Assembly (NCBI GenBank): GCA_930367205.1
Contig: OV884009.1
Coordinates: forward strand, 85,271,189-85,335,188
Source of the DNA: Acanthosoma haemorrhoidale
Lineage: Eukaryota > Arthropoda > Insecta > Hemiptera > Acanthosomatidae
Length of the DNA: 64,000 nucleotides
Reading direction: 5' to 3'
This document shows, piece by piece, positions 10,601 through 20,502 of the stretch. The stretch's first letter is position 1; each line of letters starts with the position of its first letter. The position numbers were made by a program, and so were the translations under genes. The notes under the pieces are model-generated. The model saw only the letters and a program-made list of their open reading frames with translations, was not told the origin of the DNA and made no database searches.

Positions 10601-12537
10601 ACGTATACAACTGTCGCTTCAAATTTGTTTTTTTAAGTACCCACTCCTTCACATGGGGAAAAATAGCCTGGTCTGGTAATTGGTTCCCAGAAAGAAAGTA
10701 AGTAAATACACCCTTTTAAAGTTAGCAGTGGCAACTTGGTTTACCCTCAATAGACTCTCACTACCTTCCCGATTCCACCCACCTCCTTAAGGCATTCCAC
10801 ACCCTATATCCTTCTTATACATCCTTCAAATGGGGGACTCCCCTTAATGAAAGGCACTCATTAGCCCAAAATAATTTTCCTTTATTTTTCCCACATCCAA
10901 TTTTTATAAGTTTGAGAGCTAAGAAAAAAAACAAAAAAAAAAACACTTTTATGAATGAATTTAACTTGTCTAAATTAATTGTTAAATTTACAGTAAATTA
11001 TATTTTCTATTATTTTTATTGAAAAGAAACATTTTTTGAAAATAAATTAGTTTGACATCAGCGTCATTGGATTTAGTGGGTAGGTCGCCTTCTGTTTGAC
11101 GAGGTGATGCAATATTGAGTAATACAGAGATCGCGGTAGACGCGCGGCCTAGTCCGCGCCCTGTTTGACAGGGCCTTCAAGTGTAAAAGGCTGCACAATT
11201 GACTAAATTTTACTTATATTGTGAATTTTTGTTGTAGTATAGACCCCACTATTATTAACAATTATTATTACTACCCGTAATTTTCGGATGATTGCTTTGA
11301 CTTTTCTTTATCAGCGATTATATTCTTTGAAATAATATTACCAAGTATTATTTCTATCAATTCTAATAATTTTTTTCAGAGACTATTTTCTGATTGGGAA
11401 AAATACATGAGTCAGAAAGAGGACTCAGCTTTTGGGAAGTATGTACCAGCTTTTAGAATTTTCTATAACTTTAGTAAAGCAACCGACTTATCTATCATTT
11501 TTTTTTTTTTTCATAGAAAGACAATTTAAAAAAATTATATGATCCCGACTTGATATTTTCACTACTGCAAGCAAAGATATCTGAATCATAGTAACATAAT
11601 GAATGTTAAAATTCAAAAAATAATTCATAAGTGTTACATCACTAGCATGTTTGTTGTTGAGTGGTAGTATTAATATTTTTACCATTACCAATTAATACCA
11701 AGACAAAAATGTTTTGATTTATTGGAATAAAAAACGGACAAAGAATGGAAACTGGTCACCTCTAGTACTTCTCACGACCGGTAGATCGGGTGAGCTGTTA
11801 TATGTGTAAGTCATATCGACCGTTTAACAAGTGTATTCTTCTTTATTTAAAAATTCATTAGGTCATTAGAAAACGCATGTTTATTATTCTAAAAAGAAAA
11901 ATATGAGAGCTAACACAAGTAATTTTAATTTCTTACATTATTGCCGTTGTCGTCCAAAAATGTCTTATGATTATATTTAAGAAGTGTTATCAAAAGAAAA
12001 AATAAATCACTATGAAGTAGATAAAAAAGACGTTTTGAGGGATCCAGCATGCGTGCGGTATAAATAAATAGCAATGGTAAAAAGAGGTAGAGAGATATAA
12101 AAGTTCTTTACAAATAAACGTTGCTTTTAAAATGTACGTACTTTAAGTAGACATATAAACCCGTAGATAAGCAAATATACTAAGCATATTATCTCTATTA
12201 GCTTAAACAGTATAGTGAGCTGCTGTGAATGGAAAAACGTAAAATAAAATGTCCAAAAATTATCGGATAGATGATTCATTGTTTTATTGTTTTTTTACTA
12301 TGTATATGTCTTAGTGGGAGTTTCTGCAAGATAATCTAAGAAGACAGGAAACAACTACACCAATTGTTAATTCCTAAGCAAGTAATTCATAATGCTTTAA
12401 TTTTGTGTATTCCCTTCTAGATTTTTTTTTTAATATTATAGATAGACAGCATGAACCTATTTAAAATAGGCAGCAGCACCAGAGAAGAAATCCTCATCTA
12501 ATATATTCTTGGTTCCAACTTATAATAATAAATAAAG
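10601..12537. other. Non-coding stretch
   Basis: No supported gene. An A-rich run at about 10921-10944 may be a retroelement tail. A GC-richer island near 11080-11175 holds two perfect hairpins. The rest is AT-rich with long T runs. Confidence 0.5.
11142..11174. repeat. Two adjacent perfect hairpins in a GC-rich island
   Basis: GCGCGG pairs with CCGCGC across six bases (11142-11159). GCCCTGT pairs with ACAGGGC across TTG (11158-11174), sharing two bases with the first hairpin. CTGTTTGAC occurs twice, at about 11092 and 11161. Function unknown; not recognisable as tRNA. Confidence 0.5.
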
Positions 12538-12738
12538 AGTCCACATTCGTAAATGGGGTCAGGAAGGAAGTCCGAGTTATTACGATCGCTTCGAATATTA
12601 CGAATATTGCTGATTCCACCTTTACATGGAGGGTGTCTGGAGCAATTAACTACTCTGATCATAAAATGACCAGAATGGAACTCCCTAAGGACAGACCACC
12701 CTCCAAAACAAGTTACAGAAATCCCTGTAACACAGATT
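12538..12738 (+). pseudogene. LOA-type endonuclease, C-terminal fragment
   Basis: About 66 open codons read STFVNGVRKEV, then IASNI, then WRVSGAINYSDHKM, and end in YRNP plus a stop. SDH with a preceding WRVS is the last catalytic block of APE-type endonucleases (His of the active site). The YRNP segment is the same sequence with which the LOA element at the left window edge begins. So this is a separate short LOA remnant covering the endonuclease end. Nothing recognisable of the RT follows it. Confidence 0.65.
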
Positions 12739-12959
12739 GAAATCCCTACAGAATTAATTTTAGCTACCCCACACTCTCTAAATTGGGAGAATCAAACTGC
12801 CCGAAAGGTCTGGAACGCAACACAACAAGCCAACAATAAAACCCCAAATGCCTCAGAAATATTTTTTCATTGATAATGCAACAAATCGATATAGATTTAA
12901 GAATGAAACATGCAGGAAAGTTTTAACATCAAGAGATGTCATAAAAAAAATAAAAAAAT

Positions 12960-13300
12960 GGTCATACAAGTAGAAATGGTCATAAAAGAAGAAAAAAGAA
13001 AAAGGAATCAGACAACGTTTTATTCCGACTTAATGGAGCCTTTTTTAGTTCGTAAAGAGCTTATTGAAGTTTACTCATTTTGGAGTTGTATTCAAATCAT
13101 TCTGGTAAGGGCATAAATATCTCTTCTTCTAGGGTACCACTAAGCAAAGGATTTTGAACGTCAACTTTTATAATATGGTGATTGTTTTTCACAGCAGTAG
13201 CAAGTAAGACCCTTAAGGAATCAGTGCAAACAACAGTATGTTTCATCAAAGTCAATTCCTCGGTTTTGTTTACATCCACGAACTACCTAATCTAGCTTGG
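12960..13300 (-). pseudogene. Ty1/copia reverse transcriptase fragment
   Basis: The reverse strand shows a 60-codon piece with SLRVLLATAVKNN, then KVDVQNPLLSGTLEEEIFMPLPE. This matches the copia RT palm: vRvllAiA, then D-V-x-x-A-F-L-x-G-x-L-E-E-E-I-x-M-x-x-P. In this copy the catalytic-block residues AF are replaced (QNPLLSG). A degraded ALYELKKAP segment continues to about 13040, equivalent to the copia block LYGLKQAPR. It is the only copia trace in the window, old and non-functional. Confidence 0.7.
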
Positions 13301-13533
13301 TATTTTCCATCTTCTTTTATTTTAAAACCCACCTGTTACTTAAAATTTTCTTATCCTTGACTTTGTTTTGTCAACCAGTACTCTCTCTAATGCTTCCTTT
13401 TTTTCCTGTATTGTTTTTTTCTACTTATCTTTATCTTATTCATTAATTGATTTGTGGTAATTAAGAAAGGATGTTCCTCCAAGATCGGATAACATAATTC
13501 TTCAATTCGGTAGGTGGTTTCTCGATCCTTTTC

Positions 13534-14754
13534 CTATTCCTTCATCATCTGGAAAAAGACTGAAGTCGGTTGCAGTGGTACGTTGAGTTTCTTGAAAGCA
13601 GTTTCTGAGATCAAGGCGAAACGTGCAACTGAATCCACTTCAAACGATTGCGGCTTGTTTTTGAGAGTGACTGTGACGATGTATTTATCGGTGCCTGGTC
13701 CAACCTCACAAAAATCATCGACGTTTTCAATGCGAACGATACCATATTCATTGTTGGGGTGATGATCCTCTTCCTCTTGAGGGTATTGAGTTGACTGTTT
13801 GTTGGTCTTCGATTTCCAGAGCAGGATGGTGATACAGACTTTGGCGACATTTACACTCAACACTTCATGGATTTACACTGCAATCACGCGATTTATGGTT
13901 TGAGCGACCACAGTTGAGACAAAGACGATTGAAACCTAATGCTCGATAATCCACACGGCTTCTGGTGCTGCGGGACTGAGAACGATGACGCGGATGAGAG
14001 CAGGACTGACGACGATTGTTTTGAGACTTAGAACGCCGGCGGCTACGACGATTTCCTTCTTGACGATGATCAATCTTGTTTGCGTCTGTAACTTGATCCG
14101 GTGGCATCTCTGGTAGCTTACTCAGTTGACCCGACTCGAATCAAGATGGTTACAGTGCTGTGGCCTTCGTTAGAAATCCGTCGAAATCCTTGAGGGTTGT
14201 GTCTTGTAGGATCTGTTCGCGTATCCAACTGTCCTTCAGGCCTTTGATGACTGAGCACGAAGGAATATTTCAGCTACAGAGAACTTCTTTTTAAATGTGG
14301 CACTGGGACAGGTAGTGTAAAAATCACAGTCTTTCAACTTTCCCTACAGGGATGCGACATAATCCGAAATTGACTGATGTGGCTGCTGAGTGATGCTGAG
14401 GAAGTAGTGTTGTGAGATGACGGTTGAGACTGATGGAGACAGCATTTTTTCGAAATGACACTTAAAGGTTTTGAAGTCGATTTCCTTGATAGGGTCATCT
14501 GGTCCCAAGAAAGCAGCTAGATTGTTATAGTCATCTTTCCCAATCGATAAACGCAAAAGTTGAACCTTTTTTGTATCATCAGTGACGTTTTTGAGATCAC
14601 AATAGTTGTCAATACACTCCATGTACGACGAAAGCTTTTCATTTTTGGCGTCATAGTTTTCGAAAGTTATTAGTTGCAATGCTGGTGTGGTTTGTTGACT
14701 TCCCAAAGAAGATGTTAAAACTAACATAAACTTGTCAAATTGCTCTGAATTCAT
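13534..14754 (-). pseudogene. Gypsy-D (Mag-like) gag and protease, decayed
   Basis: Reverse-strand pieces in order: a gag capsid segment of 136 codons (14344-14754) with FENYDAKNEKLSSYMECIDNY; an Arg/Ser-rich nucleocapsid piece (13865-14107) with one CCHC knuckle (CLNCGRSNHKSRDC); and a protease piece (13534-13863) where the active site reads EVDSVARF, Gly replaced by Val. The arrangement and the RALGFNRLC text parallel Gypsy-F (25736-26578: KALGIDNLCIRC, EVDSGAKF), so they are relatives. Frameshifts separate the pieces and no RT follows. Confidence 0.75.
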
Positions 14755-15955
14755 TGTATCCCATATGAGATTAATAAATTATTAAAATCAATTATTAAAT
14801 ATACATACAATTATTTAAAATAATTGCTCATTAATTCTGAGTAGGCTCAAACTGCGTACAATTATCTCAGAAGCAATTTAGAGAAGTCAAAATAGCGTTT
14901 AATTGGCGACAACAGGTAAGTTGATACATATTAGTTACTTTGGAATGGCTACTGGAACTTCAGTGAGTAAGAAGAAAATTATGTAAATTCTGAGCTATGT
15001 ACAATAAATTATGTGAAATTTATGAACAAAATAACGAAAATAACAAAAGGAACTCGTTAAGATATTGCTTTAGTTATAAAATCAGTAATGTTTCTGGTGG
15101 GATTGCAAATTACCAAATCTTGGGACCAGATTAAAATTTTCGAATTATACTGACAAAATTTTTTTCCTATAATACGGAATTCATCTTTTACTATTTCAAC
15201 CCATTCCTAGTGAAAATTTATAACTATACCACCCTTTGTAATTTTATTAACTGAAATGACTTTTATAGCAAAGTATGGCAGATATAAAAGGTATCTGAGT
15301 TTGAAATCCTCAAACAAAATGTCACCCACTTATTCTGTTATCATTTGACCATATTTTTTGGCTACTTACTACCTAATTAATATATTCAGTATGGAGTTTC
15401 ATTGGACGTTTATACCCTCACTACAATTTCTGTTTCCTGTCAATGTTATTTATTATTATTATCCTATTTAAGTTTATTTGAGAGCAATGTGTTACCATTT
15501 GTCATATAAGAGGATACATCTGAATTTATGATCCATATAGAATGTTGTGTAATCCAATGATTATCAGGTTTTAAGAGCTCTACTAATAATTTCTCCTTCT
15601 TAACAGATTTATTATTATATACTTTTGACTATTATCTCATCAGGGTCTCTGACAGGATGTTTATCTTTGAAAAAACATCTGCTGGAGGCACTCGTATTTT
15701 TATAATATATAGATTGAGAATACAAATTTTTGTCTCAGTTTTTAGCAATGTGTCACAATTGTTTACACTTGAAATAAATGATTGTTGTTTTAAACGTGAA
15801 ATCCTTTAAGCCTTGTTAATTTCTTTGTTCTCCAACCAGCCAGCAAGCAGTTAGATTTTACAGAAACCATCGACCATCCGATGTAAGGATATTTCTCTGA
15901 AAGCAGGTTAACCACGAGTGCACTATATACTATATTAAGGCTCCTTAACTAATCC
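14755..15955. other. AT-rich non-coding stretch
   Basis: No coding or RNA feature supported. The sequence upstream of the Gypsy-D gag should hold its leader and LTR, but I could not delimit an LTR. Confidence 0.5.
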
Positions 15956-16232
15956 TTTTTTCGCCCTTCAAGCCTTAAACGGGCTTACCCTACAAGCCCG
16001 TGAAGCGGGCTCATGGGGTTACGTAGCCTGTGGTGCGTGTATTCCGGTGCAATGGGATTGTTTTGTTTTTTGTTTTTTTTCCTATAGCTAGTTTGCTTAA
16101 ATCTATTTTATTAACTATTTACAATTGTGGATCCGTTTACTTAAAACTATACTTACAACTATATTTACATGAGGTATGCATCCTATATGACTTCAGCTAA
16201 CATTATATATTCATCTTCTGCTAAGCCCTACC

Positions 16233-18055
16233 TTATATCTGTATTAAAAGTGAGCTCTCCAGGAACCACCGATACATCAATGGCTTCGGGTGAGCCTTCC
16301 CGAAGACACGGCTGCTCACCCCGCGCCAACCCCCTGGATATACTGAAGTGTCCGGAGCCTTGTACCCTTTTGTTGGATATTAATTATTATTTTATGTATT
16401 ATTACTAAATTTATATTGCGCTAATTATTATTATTTACTATTTGTGTTAATTGTTTAGTGACTTTGAAATTTATCGTTTCTTGGCAACACTGTCAAATTG
16501 CCACCTTTATTTTCAGGACTGTGTAACCTTCCAGAGGGTATTATTGTTTTTTTTATTACCTTATTAATTCTTCTTTTGTACACGGGCTCGTTGTCGGTCA
16601 TATTGTATTTGTTTAATTTCTCAATACAGTTATTTGTTTAAAATTGGCCTTTTAGTTTTGTTTAATACCCCGATTTTCAACACCTTTTCCATTCTCCGAC
16701 GAATCTGCAGAACGCGATGTATCTCACTTCATCATTCACCAGCGACGGCAGGTCGGACTCGTCCAGGCTATACTCTCCCATCGAGCGGAGCAGCCGTGCT
16801 CTAGCCGGTTCTAACGTATAACAAGAGAGCACGACGTGCTCCGCAGTGTCGTCCTCTCCGCAATGAGGACAGGACCTGCTTTCTGCTCTCTTGTATTCGA
16901 ATAGCCTGGCACGAAATCCACCGTGTCCTGTGAGCACTTGTGACACCCGGTAATCCGGGGAGACCCGACTTGCCCTCAGCCTGTCCTGGACTGAGGGGAA
17001 GTACTTCCTCAGGGTGCTCCCCTTGGTCGTGCCAGTCCACCTGGCGCCCCAGGCCTCTATTGTCCATTCGCCTATAAGGGCCTTCCACCTCCCGGGCTCT
17101 TCCTCAATTTTTCTCCGTAGGGGAGGTGGAAGATCTTCAATGTGCCCTCTCTTCATCTTCGACCTGAGGTGCTGCTCCAGGAGGACCAGGTCTACTGGTG
17201 CCGCCGCTCTCTGTATCCTCTTCAGGGCGTGCGTCTGGCCCTTGTTAAGGTGCGCCGACCATGACTGCGAGGCGTACCTGATGATTCCCAAGATGACTGC
17301 CTGGTAGCGGGTTCTTGAGATTGGGAACTTAACCCCCCCCCCCCATCGCTCCCCCTATTCTCGCGAAGGAGTTACTTACCGAGATGTCTCTATCTCCTAG
17401 GTATTCGATGTGGGGAGAAAGGCTTAATCTTTTCCCCAGTCTCACTCCCAGGTACGTCACTTCCGTGCCCACCCTAACTCTTCTTCCTTCTATTTCCAAC
17501 CACATAGGGTGAGAACGGTCCATCTTACCTCGTATCAGGGTTGCCATCGTTTTCTCCGCAGCCATGGCCATCTTCATTCCGGCGCACCACTCCTTGACCA
17601 AAGTGGCACTCTCTTCTTATCACTTCGGCTCGTGAATTCCCCACGATAGTCGCTGCAAGGTCGTCCATATATGCCACCGCGGGGAATCCACGCTCTTCCA
17701 GGGTCACGAGGACCTTGTTGAACACTAATTTCCAAAGGGCAGGGCCCAGGACTGAGCCTTGGGGACACCCTCGCTCCACCGGTGCTTCGACGTCATAGGA
17801 CACTCCTATGATGACCGCCTTACGTCCGCTAAGGTAGCTGCCCACGGTTCATACAAATTGCTCGGGGGCTCCAACTCCTGCAATTCCCTCATGACGTAGG
17901 GCCACCAAACCCTGTCAAAAGCAGAGGAGATGTCAAATGTGACCAACAACGCGTACTTGGAGCGAGTCGCCATGTCTTCCCTAATCTTGCCCAAGGCATC
18001 AGCTGTGCTCCTGGCCTTGCAGAAGCCGTTCTGTCTTGGGTGGTCCCCTTCTCAA
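16233..18055 (-). pseudogene. R1-like ORF2: reverse transcriptase and C-terminal zinc region
   Basis: In coding order: the RT entry segment QNGFCKARSTADAL near 18020; palm A as LVTFDISSAFDRVWW (17806-17994); the GCPQGSVLGPALWKLVFNKV block and catalytic AYMDDLAATI (17525-17845); thumb VTYLGVRLGKRLSLSPHIEYL (17329-17601); then a C-terminal domain with CPHCGEDDTAEHVVLSC (16683-17291). This is R1-clade organisation. Frames change at least three times, once in a run of about 14 C at 17331-17344. The C-terminal frame is cut at 16683 by the solo LTR and remains open beyond it, to a stop at 16233-16235. Endonuclease is missing. Confidence 0.85.
16371..16682. mobile_element. 312-bp solo LTR with 5-bp TSD (CCTTT)
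   Basis: The segment starts TGTTGGATAT and ends TTTTCAACA, so its ends are the inverted repeat TGTTG/CAACA. CCTTT lies immediately before it (16366-16370) and immediately after it (16683-16687). No internal region is present. This is what LTR-LTR recombination leaves behind. TGTTG/CAACA ends occur in both BEL/Pao and Mag-like Gypsy elements, so the parent family is not fixed. Confidence 0.88.
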
Positions 18056-18356
18056 ACGTCTACCGCAACGGAACTAATACTAAGCCTTGCTAATCCTAAA
18101 CATTGCTAATCCATGTTCCTCTCCTATATATTGGCTCTCGGAGTGTGACATTCCTATTCTTACTATTCCTATTGCTATGACTACTCGTATTCAGTTCGTA
18201 TTCTTCTATTATTATCTATTATCTTTTATTTTTGTTATAAGTTATTTTGTTCTTTTGACTCGTCCATGTGTAGACCGGTCTTGATATAAACCTTGTTTTT
18301 GATCTTTGAAATAAAGTGTTTTTAAAAACTGATTAACGGTGAAAGATTATTTAATT
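18056..18356 (+). repeat. Gypsy-E 5' LTR, left boundary uncertain
   Basis: The right end TAATT at 18352-18356 abuts a primer-binding site. AATAAA occurs at about 18309. The left part meets the truncated R1 copy near 18056, and the expected AGTTA-type start is not visible, so this LTR may be 5'-truncated. Its 3' end resembles that of the LTR at 58012-58281. Confidence 0.65.
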
Positions 18357-18377
18357 GGCGCCCGACGAACAGGGACC
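18356..18377 (+). promoter_or_regulatory. Primer-binding site, tRNA-Lys type
   Basis: TGGCGCCCGACGAACAGGGA directly follows the LTR. TGGCGCCC is the complement of a tRNA-Lys 3' end, the primer used by gypsy-type elements and several retroviruses. It would prime minus-strand DNA synthesis. Confidence 0.8.
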
Positions 18378-18626
18378 TGAGGGTAGTTTCGACTTTGAAA
18401 ACATTCATTGAAGAATTTTTTAAAAATCAGAACGGTTGTAAACCACTTCAATGACCGATCATCGAAGATCCATCATACAGAAGTATTGACCGCGCTCTGA
18501 GGGAATCTACTGGTATATCAATACCTTACTCAGCCCACATTTTTTTTATTATCTTTCGACCCCATCAGAACACCTCTTAAGAAGAAGGAAAAATAAGGTT
18601 TGAAAATTTTTTTATATTTTTTATAT

Positions 18627-19324
18627 ATGTCTATAACAGATAGACTGAATACCGACAGAAACTTTGACGAAACGATGAATACGAACATGGGAATAAACAC
18701 GAGTGAATTCAAATTAATTCCGTCATACAACGGAAATCCAAAGAAATTGAATAAATTTATCACAGGAGTGCAATTTCTGTATAATTTGTACTGCAGAACG
18801 GACAATGTATATCACGAAATTAACAACGCGAAAATAATAATGCAAGCAAAGCAAAAGCTTGAAGGGGATGCGGAAACAGCGACGTTTGATAAGCACTTTC
18901 GATCAATAGAAGAACTAATTAATTTCTTAAAACGAAAATATCAAGATTCGCGGTCGAAAGAACAACTAATACCAGAAATACTTGCGACAAGACCAGTAAA
19001 TAATGATAACCCGCTATTATACATTTCTAAACTAACCGAAAAGAGATGTGATCTAATCGCGCGAACATATGCGGATTCAAGTGTTATAAGCAAGGACGAC
19101 GAGATGAAATTCTACGACAAACAGATTACTCACCACGCAGTACAGAACTTACAGCCCATGATTACGGACTTTATTTACCATTTAAAATTTCAAACTTTAG
19201 AGGACATAGACAGTATATTGAGGAATGAGGCATCTCATATTGTCCAGAGGATATATGGAATGGATTATAGAGATAAGAAATACAAAAATAACCGAAGGAA
19301 TTACCGACCGAATTATTTAGTCAA
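18627..19324 (+). pseudogene. Gypsy-E gag, interrupted
   Basis: An open frame from ATG 18627 (MSITDRLNT), some 230 codons. It contains a capsid-like segment (FKLIPSYNGNPKKLNKFITGVQFLYNLY) and the KLEGDAETATFDKHFRSIEEL block, equivalent to the K-L-x-G-x-A-x-x-x-x-x-x block of gypsy-type gag. The C-terminus is basic and Asn/Tyr-rich (YKNNRRNYRPNY), with no CCHC knuckle. The frame is good up to a Jockey-A tail at 19325. Pol is not found beyond the Utopia-like element, so this is a 5' fragment of a Gypsy copy. Starting at 18627 leaves a leader of about 250 nt after the primer-binding site. Confidence 0.75.
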
Positions 19325-19480
19325 CAACAATTTATTAAGATAAAATTACAATCTGCCTTTTATTAGGCAATGAGTAATTGAGATAAGTGTCATCATTCAT
19401 ACCATATTTACAATTCATCATTCACTCGCTCATTCATACAATATTTACAAACAGACAATATTTACAAACAGTAACAGTAA
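19325..19480 (-). mobile_element. Jockey-A 3' UTR fragment
   Basis: The reverse complement of the UTR at 45850-46000: AACAACAATTTATTAAGATA (the TTG tail and AATAAA in reverse), then the AATCTGCCTTTTATTAGGCA segment and CATTCATACCATATTTAC. It is truncated after about 150 bases, where ACAATATTTACAAACAG is tandemly duplicated. It interrupts the Gypsy-E gag and directly precedes the U2-like sequence. Confidence 0.85.
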
Positions 19481-19486
19481 TAAGTT

Positions 19487-19520
19487 ATCGCTTCTCGGCC
19501 TATTGGCTAAGATCAAAGTG
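19487..19520 (+). ncRNA. First 34 nt of U2 snRNA (partial)
   Basis: ATCGCTTCTCGGCC, then TATTGGCTAAGATCAAAGTG: nearly identical to the invariant U2 snRNA 5' end; only the TATT in the stem I loop region differs from the sequences I remember. The match begins exactly at U2 nucleotide 1 and ends at nucleotide 34; the next U2 bases (TAGTATCTG, the branch-site recognition region) are absent. Upstream sequence is Jockey-A debris, not a snRNA promoter. It cannot be a working U2 gene. Confidence 0.85.
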
Positions 19521-19740
19521 AAAAATCCGACCGAGGCTGCACTTTATATACCTCTCACGCCGTGGTTACCGGGCACCTGTGTAATCGCAGGTGTCTATTG
19601 CAGGTAACGGCGAACCTGTCGACAGGTAGGGGAAGCGCCCCAAAAAAGGTATAGGTGCAGCCGAGGTAGCGGCTGTACTTCGACTCAACTTCGCCGCATC
19701 GATTTGCATCTGCGGTCTGAAAGTCTGAGGCAGTCCCCGA
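19521..19740 (+). promoter_or_regulatory. Highly structured 5' leader of the Utopia-like element
   Basis: Dense complementarity is visible. GGCTGCA (19535-19541) pairs with TGCAGCC (19656-19662), and TATACCT (19547-19553) with AGGTATA (19647-19653). CGGCGAA (19609-19615) pairs with TTCGCCG (19689-19695), crossing the first helix, so a pseudoknot is possible. Local hairpins: CACCTG/CAGGTG (19574-19593), ACCTGTCGACAGGT (palindrome at about 19614-19627), GGGG/CCCC (19629-19641), CAGCCG/CGGCTG (19658-19675). Several compete with each other. R2-group elements often carry an HDV-like ribozyme here; that identity is not shown. Confidence 0.6.
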
Positions 19741-19914
19741 AAAAATCTTTTTTTAGCTTAGGATATCTTTTAACTAATTTATTATAAATTTTAAAACAAT
19801 TTTTTGAATTTTTAACTTTTTTATTTTTTATATTGTTTTTTTATGTTAAAATTTTGGTTAGATGTTTTTAGGATTTTTAAAACTTTTTTTTTTTTTTCTA
19901 AATCTCTTGTTTGT

Positions 19915-20036
19915 TGTTTTGTTTTTAAACTTGTAAATATTTTAAACTTTTAACTTGTAAATACTTTAGCATTTTTAACTTGTATATATTTTAAATTATT
20001 AACTTATTATAAATTTTAAACTTTTTAGTATAACTT
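19915..20036 (+). repeat. Degenerate ~24-bp AT-rich tandem repeats in the leader
   Basis: TAACTTGTAAATA-like units recur about every 24 bases (ACTTGTAAATATTTTAAAC, ACTTGTAAATACTTTAGC, ACTTGTATATATTTTAAAT), within a very T-rich part of the leader ahead of the ORF. Confidence 0.55.
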
Positions 20037-20087
20037 CTTCTTCATCGAGTGGAGCCTTGCCGTACATAGCATCAGGAACTGACCATT

Positions 20088-20502
20088 GTGCCCATGGCCG
20101 ATTATTATCGTCTGGAGGGTGGCTACGTCATAGTTGGCCACCCGTTGCCGGTGCTAGCCAATGGTCAAAGTTATGCCCTTCGCCCGGCACCTGGATGTGG
20201 CAAGGTTTACACAGCACGACCATGGACCGTACGTATGGAGCCTACCGCACGTAAAGCCCCGTCACTACTGCCGAACCTGCAACAGAGCCATCGGGGAAAA
20301 ACCTAAAGTTACATCCCATCCGTGCTTGGCTCACGCGGTGGCTCCGGTAGTAGAAATGACGGGGCCAGCTTGGTGGTGTGAACAGTGCGGGGACGTCGCG
20401 GGGACTGCAAAATCACGCCGCTACCACACACGCAACAGCAGCAACTACAGCAGAAGACCCACAAGCACCGACCCGGAACAGAGAGACCGCCACCAACAAT
20501 GA
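20088..20502 (+). pseudogene. Utopia-like ORF, N-terminal zinc-finger part
   Basis: Two frames carry the N-terminus. From 20088 one reads MPMADYYRLEGGYVIVGHP; the frame open to 20502 carries CRTCNRAIGEKP and then WWCEQCGDVAGTAKSRRYH, a C2H2-type finger as in R2/NeSL proteins, where such fingers bind target DNA. A frameshift near 20400-20500 connects to the next block. Its exact start is uncertain because the leader is long and the frames are broken. Confidence 0.6.

Larger units (their letters stand above)
15956..18055 (-). mobile_element. R1-like non-LTR element, 5'-truncated, with nested solo LTR
   Basis: Reverse-strand copy with RT and C-terminal domain of ORF2 (16233-18055) and a 3' side to the left. 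An A-rich tail in the reverse sense (T-rich at 16057-16080) probably marks the element end. A further GC-rich hairpin block at 15970-16050 (GGGCTTACCCTACAAGCCC, then AGCCCGTGAAGCGGGCT) may be older UTR. The copy stops abruptly at about 18055 against the Gypsy-E LTR. A 312-bp solo LTR splits its end. Confidence 0.75.

Noticed and set aside
14892..14912. TTGGCGACAACAG, like an LTR-element primer site
   Set aside because: Faces the wrong way for the adjacent Gypsy-D gag and no LTR precedes it.
19487..19520. Functional U2 snRNA gene
   Set aside because: Only the first 34 nt exist, with no branch-site region, Sm site or upstream promoter.
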